A DNA stretch of 64,000 nucleotides from assembly GCF_002994745.2 (NCBI RefSeq), contig NC_037094.1, forward strand, positions 26,885,001 through 26,949,000, read 5' to 3'. Positions 1-11,346 of the stretch are shown here, in pieces. The translations under genes and the position numbers were made by a program. The stretch comes from Rosa chinensis. Its lineage: Eukaryota; Streptophyta; Magnoliopsida; Rosales; Rosaceae. Every line of letters starts with the position of its first letter. Position 1 is the stretch's first letter. The notes under the pieces were generated by a model, which was not told where the DNA came from, ran no database searches, and saw only the letters and a program-made list of their open reading frames with translations.

Positions 1-409
1 TCTTGTGAAAAACAATGCAAAACAATATAGATAACGATGGACTAAATGATAAACACCAGCACACGATAGAGTAAATGATGGACACCACCACAAATAACAA
101 GCTCGCACAGAGTCCACAAACCCAGAAGATCATAATTCTTAAGAGTTAAAAAATTTAAAACTTAGCTAGTATGTAATCAAACTACAAAACCTCAATTGAG
201 GAATAAGTAAATAACTCCAAGCAGTGTGTAAACTACACCACATCTTGGTTATTACTTTTATCACATGACCAACCAAGAAACTCATCTTCATTCAAGATAA
301 AAAGAGGGTTAAGAAGCAAATACTAAGTCTATGTCCACGACTTCACTAACCAAGAACAAAAAAATGTCCCATGGAGTCTCATAACAGAATATTAACGAAT
401 TGGACATAT

Positions 410-783
410 TAGATCAAAATTGAAAGTACAGGGGTCTTTTTGATGAAATTAGAAGTTTAGGGACTAAATTAATTTTGGACCTAAACCACAGGGTAGTAAT
501 CAGTATTTAGCCATAACTTTTTCATTAATTATTTTGTAAATTGAAAATGTGGCTCTATTGGAATCCCTTGTAAGATGACGATTCACTAGCGTGGAATGCA
601 AAATTAAAGCGTAAATGACATAAATTTTAAAATATATTACACAATAGTTGCCAAAAAAGCTAAGGATTGGACCAGATTGATTGAAACTGGTAAGTACAGG
701 GGAACGCGTGATGAAATTAAAATTGTAAGGGAACAAGTGATTCAGGGTATAAAGGTCAGAGAGGTAAAATGAAATTTGCCCTT
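410..783. mobile_element. Mutator-type non-coding element ends (fragment)
   Basis: Two diverged direct repeats of about 50 bp, near 424-470 and 690-738, share a core of the form agtacagggg followed by gatgaaatta. The first block runs to a tttagcc end near 513, like the end at 57729. The second leads to a ggtaaaatgaaatttgccc end at 765-783. Such ends are typical of plant Mutator-like non-autonomous elements. I could not match a target duplication, so the boundaries are approximate. Confidence 0.35.
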
Positions 784-1320
784 AAAACTAAAAGAGCAGA
801 CAGGGTAATGAGGTTGAATATTGATTTCCAATAATGATAGGAGAAGAAGTATATAACGGTGTCTCATTTTGGTTTAGTATGAGATGTAATATCACACAAT
901 GTCACGTGTAAAAAACAAAACAAAAGAGAAGCAAACTTCGATGTTGGAAGTAGTAATTCATTATAATCTGATTCCAACTCCTCTGCCATCCAGGTGGTTC
1001 TTAGCCTTATAGCCGTTGGTCAAATGGCCCTAACCATAACCAATTGCTCACATTCCTCAAGTCCAAGTCCACCCAAGAGCTCAATGACATTGTCTCCATT
1101 CTCATGCAATAGATGGTCATGGTACCTTCCTCCCTTTTTTTTTTATGATTATTTATATGCTAGGCTGCTCAGTAGTTTATGAAAAGAGATATGTTGTTTT
1201 GGCTTTTATTGAAGCTAACTGGTCAATGGATGGTGATCATTTTGTTGAGATTAATGCTTTCCTGATCCAATTAGAAAACTGTTGAAGAAGAGACTTTTCT
1301 ACAGCCACTTGCATTAATGT
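784..1320. other. No recognised gene
   Basis: AT-rich sequence with only short open frames that lack codon-like composition. I see no gene, RNA or repeat that I can name. Confidence 0.5.
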
Positions 1321-1324
1321 TTTT

Positions 1325-1745
1325 GCATGAGATCATAAGAGGTTTAATTTTCGTTGCTACACAAAAGGGTTAGTTTCTGCACCATCTTGATGTGAAATCT
1401 GCATTTCTGAATGAAGTGCTAAAAGAAGAAGTATTAGTGGGGCAACCACAAGGTTTTATCATCAAGGGTAAAAAGCAGAACAGTTACAAACTGAAGAAGG
1501 CTCTTTATGGTTTGAAACCAGCCCCAAGAGCTTGGTGTGGTGAAATTAATTTCAATTTCACATAAAGAACCTTCATTCTACACCAAAAATGAAGGTAAAA
1601 CAAGCATTCCAATTGTCTCCTTATATTTTAATGATTTGGTGTTTAGTGGAAGTTATGAAGAAATGATTTCAAACTTTAAATCTGATATGATGATGAAGTA
1701 TGAAATGAGTGATTTAGGAATTCTGCATGGTTTCAAACACAAAAG
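1325..1745 (+). pseudogene. Ty1/copia reverse transcriptase fragment
   Basis: This is a decayed piece of a copia polyprotein. Translation gives the RT block LHHLDVKSAFLNEVL, then GQPQGF, then KLKKALYGLKPAPRAW, which are hallmark copia RT motifs. After a frame change it continues with SLYFNDLVFSGSYEEMISNF and YEMSDLG. The catalytic YVDD box reads YFND here, so one metal-binding aspartate is lost. In-frame stops occur near 1366 and 1561. No LTR is seen nearby. The family is clear from the motifs; inactivity follows from the stops and the changed box. Confidence 0.75.
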
Positions 1746-2369
1746 CACCATCAATATTATTTTTCCACACTCCTTGAATGGCATCTCAATTTTTCTATCT
1801 TTCTTGCATACCACCCCGTCTTGATTCTACAACTTGTCCAGGGTTGATCCTGAGAATTTGGAGACTCCAGGCGAACTGAGTTACGGGGCTCAGAAGTTGG
1901 GATCCTTTAGTGTGTTTAACTGTTTGTTTTTAACTAAGTGATACAATAAATAAATAAATGACAAAATTTATTTCAAGTCCAAAATTGATTAAAGTTTAAA
2001 ATGGAAAAACTAAATAAATTCAAGGGTTTTTGTCCATTTACCCTAATTCTAGGGATTTTTTTCCCACTTACCTCATTACGTTTTTTTAATTCCCCCTTAC
2101 ACATGAAGACTCTAATAAGGTCTTCCTTAATACCCAATTATGTTTTTTTGAGACCATTTTACCCTCACCCCTTTGTTACATAGAGAGAGAGAGAGAGGTA
2201 GAGAATGGAAGAGAGGAAGCCATAGGAGACTTCGCCGGATTTCAATCACTGTTTGCCAGAATCCTGCCAACGATTGCTGGATTCTGGCCACTGGTCGCCG
2301 GAATCTAGTCACTGGCAGCCACCCACCGAACTTCTCTGAAAACCTCACCACAGATCTCATAGGTTGCCG

Positions 2370-2735
2370 AAATGTTTATTGCCCCGAAATATACTTTTAT
2401 TGCCCCTCAATAGACCTCTATTGCCCCCAATAGAGGGGCATTTATTAGGGGGCAATAGAGATTTATGAAACCTAGCTAGAAATCTCCAAAGAGGTTGTCG
2501 GAGATTTCATATGGAGCTAGCTGGAGAGGTTTATTGTCCCCCTGAATAAACCTGTATTGCCCCCTAATAGAACTTTCGGTAGCCAGAATGAGAATTAATC
2601 TCCATACAATGAGACAAATAAAACTTTGATTAAGGAAAAAAAGAAGAGATTACATCAATTCAAAACATTTATTACCCCTCAATAGACATCTATTGCCCTC
2701 CAATAGACATTTAACAGACCTCTATTGCCCCTAAT
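2370..2735. repeat. Cluster of short inverted/direct tattgcccc...aatag motifs
   Basis: At least nine copies of a motif close to tattgcccc(c/t)aatag occur on both strands in about 360 bp. One pair around 2420-2457 forms a near-perfect palindrome (ctattgcccccaatagaggg against ttagggggcaatagag). The spacing is irregular, so this is not a simple microsatellite. Confidence 0.6.
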
Positions 2736-3238
2736 AGACATTCCAAAAAATTTTCTTTCCTTCTTCCACCATTTTACTAAATAAATAAATAAAATAAAAA
2801 ACTAATTTGGGCACCCACATCAAGAGTGGATGCGTTTCTCACCGGTGCTTCGGAGTTCTAACTCTGAGATAGCCTACCAGGTGTTGGACTCCGACGAGGT
2901 AGCTCTGACTGGAGCTGCTTTGTCGTCTTTAGGAGTGGATGCTGCTTCTTCGATAGGCGCCTCAGACAGGAAAAAAAAAAAAAAAAAAGGATCGCCAAAA
3001 TCGACCAGAAGCTCGAGGCTGTAAACGAAGGAATTTGCAGAATGTGCCAAGGCCTGATGACATCAGTGGCGATCGCTCCCTGCCTGAGTCGACTCACTCC
3101 GTTCTCGTCGTCGTCCGATCTCAACAGAGTCCTCGATCTGTGGCGTTGTCTTCGGCCTCTGCGGCGCTCTTAACCTCCAAGGCACTATCGTCTCATGATT
3201 CTGATGGTGGTGGCGCACGGCAACGGGCATGTTGCAGC

Positions 3239-3341
<103 letters not shown>

Positions 3342-3510
3342 GCAAATCAGAGAGGGATAACAGAGAGAGGAGAGAGAGATGATGGCATGAGGTAGTTTAT
3401 TAATTAGCCTGAGGGCAAAATTGTCATTTAGCTGTAAACAATAAAAAACTGTTGCTGGGTAAGTAGAGTAATTTTGGCTCATTTTGGTACTGTGGGTCAA
3501 GGACCCTTAA

Positions 3511-4366
3511 TTCAACAAATACAGAGTGACATAATACATGTATACAATACGTCAAAACTAAAATCTATATGAAATATGATTTCTAGTTAGAGTTAAACTT
3601 ACTAATTATGCATGCGACCATGTCTCCAAGCTTCTTCTTCAAGAGTCAATCTAAGTAACCAAGTTGACTAAATGTATTTATTTTTCTGTTAGTAAAACTA
3701 TATATACCTAATATTATCGATCAATTTATCATACACATACCTATATAGAAAATCCTTCAAAATCAACTAAGAGAAGTGAAGATTGAAGAATTGTTAGGAC
3801 TTTGGGTCTGTTGCAGATTTAAGACATTTAAGTTCTCCCTTTTTCTTTATTTATTTTCCTTCTGCTCTGCTCTTTAATCAACAAATATTATAGATGTAAA
3901 AGAAGTAAACAACGTATTAATACGGCTAGGCGATGCAACCAAAATCCTAAAATCCATCTTTCTCGTCCAACGGCTCCAGCTTGAGGCAGGCCACTGGCCT
4001 CATCGCGTTATGGGGAGGATAGCGGGGCAAGGAGTTTTGTTACTACTGCTTGGCAGGGCTGCTTGGGATTTTTTCGGTCGAGGCTTTGGCAAGGTGATTT
4101 TGGTGGCGAATTCTAGTGTGAAGCCTCTGAGGCACGGTGGTTGTTGAACAACATTGACACTTCTTCAAAGATGCAGCTCGTGGTGGACTCGTTGGTGTCG
4201 TGGACTGGGTCATGGTACTAAATCGATGATGGTGTGAGTCATTGGGATGCTAGATCTTGGCGATGCAAGTTGGGATAGCACAGATCGTCGCGGCGGGGGA
4301 CGTGGAGAAGTTAGTAGGGGAGGCGGGGCGTGGCGGCCTAAATCGGTTGCGGGACTGTACGTGCAA
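3511..4366. other. No recognised gene; GC-rich block at 3960-4366
   Basis: 3511-3960 is AT-rich and featureless. From about 3960 the sequence becomes GC-rich and resembles the 5' parts of the retroposons at 29.1 kb and 36.4 kb in composition, but I cannot align it firmly. The solo LTR interrupts this block. Confidence 0.4.
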
Positions 4367-4371
4367 CTAAT

Positions 4372-5876
4372 TGATTTGCTCATATTATCCTATATTTCTA
4401 TGCCCCTTAATCTTGGTTTTTATGTTTAGTTCTCCTTATTTATGATTCATTTACATCCTTTAGTGTTTTTATAGGTTTATTTTGTAGAAACAAGAAAAGA
4501 GGTCAAATGAGCTAACTAGGATTGAAGACAATATGCAATCCCAAGTCCCAGAATCTCCCAGTGCAGAACATCTAACTTCTCTGAATTACTGCAAAAGTAC
4601 TTGATCGAATCAGACAATGAGCCTTATATGCATGGAAAACTACGTATGTCTACTTACGGATCTCAATTTCGATACTTTTAGAGAAAGTTATGATTGTTTG
4701 AGTGAAGATAGGTCAGACAGGAAACTTGCACGGGATTTTACAAACATTTGTGGAGAACTCAAGTTCTGTGGCACAAGATCATCAATTCTAATATTTCAAG
4801 GAAGTTAATTCAGATGAGGATTCAATGATAAACTTATTCCTATTTTACTAGAGATATTTCAAGCTTTTCCCATTTCAAATCAAGAAAGAAATCTGAATCC
4901 AAGCCTTAAAAGGACACTTGAAGCCAGCGATGAGCAAAAATGTTCCCTATATAAGGGAGCACGAATTTCACATAAGAGTATGTCTCGGGAGCATAGTATA
5001 GATGCCTAAGGAGCAGAGACGACTCTTCTATCTTCCCCTTCTTTTCCCTTCCATTATTTTTAATATTTTTGCTACATTTTATTTAGATATATTTTGCTAA
5101 ACTTTTTTTTAGGGTTAGGATGATGCCCTAACATGAATGTTTATGTCCTTTGATGTTATATTGATGGATTTATAGTTTCTTTATGATGAATGCTTAATCA
5201 CTATTTGAATTGATGCTTTATGTTTAAGTTCTTTGATTGATCACCTTAGGGCTTTGCATTTAGTAATTGGAAGACAAATTTGAAGTAGAGATGTAATATA
5301 ATTTGATTAGCTTCTTGTGATTAAGTATGGTAAATTATATTATTACTTGAGAAAGACTAATGGATTGCTTGATTCACTTGTTTTCTAGAACGTAATAAAT
5401 CCTTGCATGTTAAATTTATACCTGAGAAGGATAGACTGCATAGCTAGGGTATAAGATCTTTACCCGAGAGGGAGAGAATCATACACTTAAGGAAAACTAT
5501 GGTCTAGAGTACCTGAGAAGGACTTAGATACGGGAATTGTCATCTAGAAAAATAAAAGAATATGTTAATTGCATCGAAACATAAATAGGATTGTTAGTGG
5601 GTGATTCCCAAACCCTAGGTTCCATCATCTTTTGCTTTGCAACTTATAAATTTTGTTTGTTTGTTTCTTTTCTTTAATTTTCACATTATTTGTTTATTCA
5701 AAAATCCAAAAACCATACATATCTTGATTAATTGTTTATGTAAGTTTGTGTTCTTAGTTTGGATTAATTGAGTTAGGGTTTAAATTGATTATCAATCGTT
5801 AGTTGGAACGACCTCCTTGCACATTATACTAACGACGATTCATTTGTTTGCGAGTTTTAATTAAAATTTCACAACA
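4372..5876 (+). mobile_element. Solo LTR (Ty3/gypsy-like), 1505 bp
   Basis: The segment starts TGATTTGCTC, ends TTTCACAACA, and is flanked by a perfect 5-bp target duplication ctaat at 4367-4371 and 5877-5881. It contains a TATA-like ctatataagg at 4948-4957. Its 3' part (ttggaacgacc near 5803, then an attatacta block) resembles the ends of large plant gypsy LTRs. No internal region or second LTR is present, so it is most simply a recombination-derived solo LTR. Its start and end resemble those of the LTR at 40441-42179. Confidence 0.75.
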
Positions 5877-6131
5877 CTAATGCGTGAAAGAGATGGAGAC
5901 TAGGCTTAGGTTAGTTTAATCTTGTTAGTTTTAGGTTGGCATTTTCATTGGGCTTACTTCTATTTAGTTAGTTGTTTTCTTTCATAATTCCCTAATTTTT
6001 TAGGCAGCTATGCATTTTTTTGTGTTTCTAGCAAATCTTCTTGATTAGTACCAAATGAGGATTCAAGCTATGATCTATGCATTTGATGTCTAATGAGTAG
6101 ATTTATATCTATGTATCACCGTGGGTGCTAT

Positions 6132-6574
6132 CAGAAACGGATCCACATAGGGGCCTAGTGGGTCCCGTGCCCCACTAAGATTGATACAAATACAATTTAG
6201 ATTACACACATTAATAGTTTCCAATTTGGCATAGTGGTCCTACGCCTTATTTTGTTGTGGACACCAGGTCCCTAGTTCGAGTCATGCATTATACTGTTTT
6301 TTCCCTTTTTTTTTTGGTATATAAAAGGGACAATATACAAATCTCCATAAAATACAATACAAATATACAATACCTATGACATCTTCATACATATAGGCTT
6401 CTTCTAGCTCTCTTTTTTATATTTTTCATGTGATTTTCATACTAATGAAATCTCGTTGAAGAAAATTACGTACCGTTGTAATATATAGATTACATATACT
6501 TTTTTTTTAATGTTTGGTTATGATTAATTTTTTTTTTGTGCCCCAACAAACTAAAATTTCTGGCTCCGCCACTG
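6132..6574. mobile_element. hAT-like non-autonomous element with tRNA-like boxes
   Basis: The right end reads ctggctccgccactg, the reverse complement of the common plant hAT terminus CAGTGGCGGAGCCAG. The left end, cagaaacggatcc, is a decayed version. Imperfect 8-bp direct repeats flank it (ggtgctat 6124-6131, ggtactat 6575-6582), as expected for hAT. Inside, an A-box-like tggcatagtgg (6227-6237) and a B-box-like agttcgagtca (6274-6284) lie about 37 bp apart, as in tRNA-derived SINEs. A SINE may be nested or the element may have captured one. Confidence 0.55.
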
Positions 6575-6582
6575 GGTACTAT

Positions 6583-7151
6583 CACAACTTCTTGTTCTGT
6601 TTATAGATGGCAGCGGAATTGTATGTAATAGTCATTATGACTTGTAAATAAAATTGCAACCCAATTTGGAATTGATTCAAAAAGGTATTAATACGGCTGC
6701 GTCTTTTTATTTAGATTACTTTTTCAGGCAATTTTTGTTTTTGGGCCGCACATCGCTTTATTCTCTCTTATACTGTCGTATTTTTAATGTTTTTTATTTT
6801 ATTTTTTTTACTGGGCATGTGGGCTACGAGCTTGCGCAAGTCGCAACACAATGACGCATCCTTCTATTTTTAATGGCGTCTTAACATCCTTCCAACTAAT
6901 GGTGTTGATAAAATAGCTTCAGCATACCCGACAAAATATGTGTAATGTGTTCAGATAAAATCTTCATTCCACGTCCTTGAAGCATTCATTAATAAACATA
7001 CCGGATTGTCAAGTGCCATACATGGTGGGGAGTATGGAATATTGTCTGAAACTATGTGGCCTTGGTAACAAAGGATGACATAGATCCCCATATCTTCTTG
7101 TACGTTAAACCTTGTAACAGTAGTTTTTGACCCCAAATTGAAGAGCGCTAT
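6583..7151. other. No recognised gene
   Basis: Mixed AT-rich sequence. Short frames occur on both strands but show no recognisable domain. Confidence 0.5.
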
Positions 7152-7391
7152 GAGCAAGTTCACCCGTTGGGTCACCTGGTCACCCACTATTCACTGCTTT
7201 TTAGTGTTAATTTCACCCTCTGGGTCACGAGCACAGTGTATTTCGTGCCCTGGGTCACCATGGTGACCTGCACAGTGTATTTCGTGCCTTGGGTCACGGG
7301 CACAATGTATTTCGTGACCCAGAGAATGAAAATATACACTAAAAAGCAGTGAATAGTAGGTGACCTGGTGACCCAATGGGTGAACTTGCTC
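7152..7391. mobile_element. Fold-back MITE, 240 bp, about 64-bp inverted arms
   Basis: The left arm, starting gagcaagttcacccgttggg, is matched in inverse by the right arm ending cccaatgggtgaacttgctc with only a few mismatches over about 64 bp. The flanking trinucleotides are tat and taa, weakly like the 3-bp duplication of PIF/Harbinger (Tourist) elements. The centre repeats tatttcgtg and gggtcac several times. Related termini occur at 43614 and 44818. Confidence 0.7.
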
Positions 7392-7439
7392 TAAGTATAA
7401 GATGTATAAGGTCTATTATTAGCATGCAAAAAGTCAGTA

Positions 7440-7830
7440 GTGGGGAAGTATTTAGCCTAGAGAATCCCGTAAACCAATGAGTTCACGTTTTGTGATAGCC
7501 TCTAGGCTTTCTTAGCAAGCTTAGCTTAATTGAACAAATGGATATTCCGAAATCCCAATCCGCCTTGATGTTTAGCCTAGACCATTTCACCCAATGAATT
7601 CTACGACATGCTTTCGAACCACTCCACCAATATTTTCTAGTCAAAGAGTTCATCTCACTATAAGGAGAAACATGAAGCTTAAAAATCCCCATTGTATAAG
7701 TTGAAATCGCTTGCACCACTGATTTGATGAGTACCATCTTTCCATCCTTTTAGAGCAAATTTTGCTCTCATCCAACCGCTTTCTTAATCTGCATCTTTTT
7801 ATTGAGACAAGCTAGAGTACCCTCCCGTAT
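7440..7830 (-). pseudogene. LINE (L1-type) reverse transcriptase 3' fragment
   Basis: The open stretch 7737-7483 reads VLIKSVVQAISTYTMGIFKL and then WWSGS and HWVKWSRLN. This is the conserved region downstream of the RT core in plant L1-like ORF2 proteins. Upstream (to about 7830) the frame continues only after shifts, with a decayed AVGW block. No 5' part, endonuclease domain or poly(A) end is visible here. It is a truncated, dead copy. Confidence 0.7.
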
Positions 7831-7959
7831 CCCATACCTTTTTTTTTTATTTTTTTTAATATATAACAATTTAATATGATGGTAACCTGATGAATTGGTC
7901 ATCAGGTTACCCATTCAAATTTTGACACATGACAATTTTTAAAAAAAAATATTACCAAT

Positions 7960-9160
7960 TTAACAACACATTTGTTATCAATTTGTAATTTTCTATATAT
8001 ACCTGTAAATTTTGTCCTAAATGGAGTAAATACCAAATGTTTGCCCCAATTACACAATCGAGAACTATATTACGTGAATGAGGACACATGCTCTATTTGG
8101 TATAAATATGAAGATTTACCGCTTGTATAACACATTGGTCGTCAATTTTATAAAATGGTTCATAAATTGGTAGATGCTGTCTTAGACCTTGTAATTACCA
8201 CAAACAGGACATTTATTACAATATTTTTAATCATTTGTCCTTATATTTCTAATAAGCGTTGTCAGAGATGTAATTATTTTCTCAATGAGAAAGATTACAC
8301 AAGGTACCACTCAACTTCACATTCGAGAACTCTATTACGTGAATGAGGACACATGCTCTATTTGGTATGAAATACAAAGATTTAACACTTGTACAACACA
8401 ATTGTCGTTAGTTTTGTAAAATAGTTCATAAATTAGTATATGTTGTCTTAGACCTTATAATTACCACAAATAGGACATCTATTACAATATTTTTGATCAT
8501 TTGTCCTTATATTTGTAATAAGCGTTGTCAGAGATGTAATTATCTTCTCAATGAGGAAGATTACACAAAGTACCACTCAATTACATATTTGAGAACTCTA
8601 TTACGTGAATGAAGACACATGCTCTATTTGGTATGAAATATGAAGATTTACCACTTGTACAACACATTTGTTGTCACTTTTGTAAAATAGTTCATAAACT
8701 GGTATATGTTGTCTTAGACTTGTAATTACCACAAACAGGACATTCATTACAATATTTTTGATCATTTATCCTTATATTCGTAATAATCGTTGTCAATGAT
8801 GTAATTATTTTCTCAATGAGGAACATTACACAAGGTACCACCTAAGTTGAGAGCTCTATTACGTGAATGAGGACACATGCTCTATTTAGTCTAAAATATG
8901 AAGATTTACCACCAAAACAACACATTAGTTTTTAATTTTGTTTAGCTCTTTTATAAAATGATTCATAAACTTGTAAATGTGGTCCTATACCTTGAAACTA
9001 CCAAAAAAAGGACATTTTTAATAACATTTTTTGTCATTTCTCCCTCTTTTTTTTTTATAAATATGATCGTATGTGGAATAAGTACCATAATAGAATTAAA
9101 TTACCACATTTATAAGGTAACATATTGTCATCATATAAGTAATTATTTGATTTAATGATA
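7960..9160. repeat. Tandem array of about 265-bp units, 3-4 diverged copies
   Basis: The marker tacgtgaatg(a) recurs near 8071, 8336, 8602 and 8860, spaced 265, 266 and 258 bp. Each unit also contains acacatgctctattt, a gaagattta(c/a)c block and acaaacaggacat or a close variant. The outer units are partial and more diverged. The array is AT-rich with no coding frame. Confidence 0.8.
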
Positions 9161-10382
9161 AATTACTCAAAGTAGACCTCAGTTATAATTGATTAAGGAA
9201 GGTACTAATGATGTACTTAATTAGTAATAAAAGACTCATTACTTTTTTATTTTTTAGAGAAAACAATTTTATAATTAATTATTAATGATTTGGTTAAGGG
9301 GTAAACAGATTACCAACCTTTTAAATATTTAAAGCCATTGGATATATTATTAATCCAACGGTCTAAAATATTCAAAAAAATGGTTGTTTAGCAAACAACC
9401 CAGCACCTTAGAATTTTCCTCTTTTATTTAGAGTACTTTTTCACTCAACTCCACTACTGAATCACTAATAAGATAAAGAGTTACTTCTTCTTCTTTTTTT
9501 TTAATTTTTATTTTGACGAGAGATAAAGAGTTGCTTTAATCAGCTCTTTAGTAGCTACATTTTACTTATTCAAACGTTGATGGAATTTTTCCTAGGTTAA
9601 ATGAATGGGTGAATATCAGCACCCAAAGAAGAAGCCAGTTAACCTACCCGTTTCTAGTAGTCTAAACCCTAACTCCTACACCACCTCATTACTTTCTCTT
9701 ATCGTGGACATGGATGGTTTTTCCAATGAAACAATAACCGTCCTCATGCAAGTGTTAAGTGTTAACATCTTGTTCTGAAAGAGTGAAAATATCAACTTTT
9801 TTTATCCTAAATAATTTTACGTACAAATCGATAATAACATCTACGCATATGATAATAAAACGACAATGTCGTCACATGCAATCAACCCACATGGGCTCAT
9901 GATCCTTGGTCTTATAAAATCAGTACCCGTAGCTTTCTTCTTTAACTTTTTCTTTCTGAGTAAATTAACAATAACTTGTACAACTGCAGGGAATCGATTC
10001 AGCAATGGTTGTGTTTAGAGCGTTTGAGAAGGGACACTTTGAAAGGAACAAGCAGCAAAATAGTACGGTGTACTTGGCAAATTGCAAGATATATAGTCGG
10101 GCGGTTCCAATATGTAATTACATAAACTCTAATTATGAAAAGTAAGATTTTTTTTTAAACCTCACGGAATTTAGCAAGTTGTATATTGATACAAGTGATA
10201 CAACGAGCTATGGAATTGTTGAGAATGTGAAGTATGTCCGCCCAGAAAAATTTGAGACGTTGCTTATGAGTTTAAAAAAAAAATTGGGTCTCTTTAGTCA
10301 TTGACAATTGATTTTGTTTGTGAAGTCTTGTGCTTCATTAGGAATATAGAGATGAGAAGGAAAGTAATCTGATATAAATGTA
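9161..10382. other. No firmly recognised gene
   Basis: AT-rich. A short readable stretch at about 10005-10140 (beginning MVVFRAFEKGHFERN) and another at 10160-10270 look weakly coding-like on the + strand, but I recognise no family. The gypsy element inserted just downstream. Confidence 0.4.
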
Positions 10383-10387
10383 CCTTT
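10383..10387. repeat. Target-site duplication (left), ccttt
   Basis: The five bases before the TG of the 5' LTR are repeated exactly at 24676-24680 after the CA of the 3' LTR. This defines both ends of the gypsy insertion. Confidence 0.92.
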
Positions 10388-11140
10388 TGTTTGAGCCCAA
10401 AAGTAATTTTGGCAAGATCTTTTAGTGGATTTAGCGTAGCGGGTCTATACCTGCGGCCCAAAAATAAGCCTACTAGGGTTTGGGTTACAGCTTCGCCCAT
10501 TCCGTAATCCATAAGGAAAACGAAACCTTATTGGAGTCGAGTAGCAGAGATTGAATAGGAAGCTTCAATCAATAATCCTTCGGTAGCAAGGAACAGTCGA
10601 AGACCTAGGTATAAATACTAGGGTTCAAGGACACAGAAAGGAGCTCTCTCAAATCAATCAATCCCAGCGATTACAAAGCCTCCTTGGAGCAAACCTTCAA
10701 CCTCGTTGAAACCCGGCGCCCGTGCTTCCAGTCCTAGTCTCCTCGCGAGCCGACTGCCAGTACTACTGCCACCGATACAACCCAGCGAAGCACGGGTAAC
10801 GCCCTCGCAACCCAGCGAAGCTAAAGTCACGCTTTAGCAAAACCCGTGCTTTCTCACAACTTCCCAGTGATTGCTCTGCTCAACCTACAACGTTGAGTAT
10901 CGATACGGTGAACGCAAAGAGATCACAACCAAAGTCCTTATCCGTAAGGCAAAAGTCCTTTCCCGAAAGGCAAGAGAAGAACCCTGTGACGAGGTTGGTG
11001 CTCTCCTCGTCCACAGCGCTTGAAGAAGAAGTCAGGTCAAGGGACTACCCCAACGACTGCACCCCGCGGTGCTGGCACGCCTGCGCAATCACTCGCCCAA
11101 AAGAGACAGTTTGCAAGCCAACTGGTTTTGGAGCCAAACA
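10388..11140 (+). repeat. 5' LTR of the gypsy element
   Basis: 753 bp, TG...CA. A TATA box (tataaata) lies at 10610-10617, so transcription probably starts near 10640. Short internal repeats (caacccagcgaagc) occur around 10786-10822. An open frame crossing the LTR end at 10893-11204 recurs in the 3' LTR and looks incidental. Confidence 0.92.
10610..10617 (+). promoter_or_regulatory. LTR TATA box
   Basis: The sequence tataaata occurs in the same place in both LTRs (24145-24152 in the 3' copy), in the position expected of an LTR core promoter. It drives the sense genomic RNA by inference. Confidence 0.65.
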
Positions 11141-11142
11141 TT

Positions 11143-11160
11143 TTGGCACGCCCAGTGGGA
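11143..11160 (+). other. Candidate primer-binding site
   Basis: The stretch tggcacgcccagtggga starts three bases after the 5' LTR. TGG is what pairs with the CCA end of a tRNA. I could not assign the tRNA species by eye. Confidence 0.5.
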
Positions 11161-11346
11161 CCACAATAGTGTTTCTTTGTGAACGCAACCATTGGGAAGT
11201 CTAGCGATAACCCTTACCAAAAGGGCTATGCTAACTGCTCAAAGCATAAGACCTCCGGTTACAGACCGCATTCTCGTGCGGACTGTCGTGGTCTCTCTGA
11301 AGAACAAGTGACGCAACGATTCTCTCATCAGCCCCAATCACCCGAT

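Noticed and set aside
6227..6284. Candidate tRNA gene
   Set aside because: A- and B-box-like sequences exist, but no acceptor or anticodon stems can be formed convincingly.
10893..11204. 103-codon + frame crossing the end of the 5' LTR
   Set aside because: It starts with TTG, lies mainly in the LTR, recurs in the 3' LTR with a different end, and has no family resemblance.
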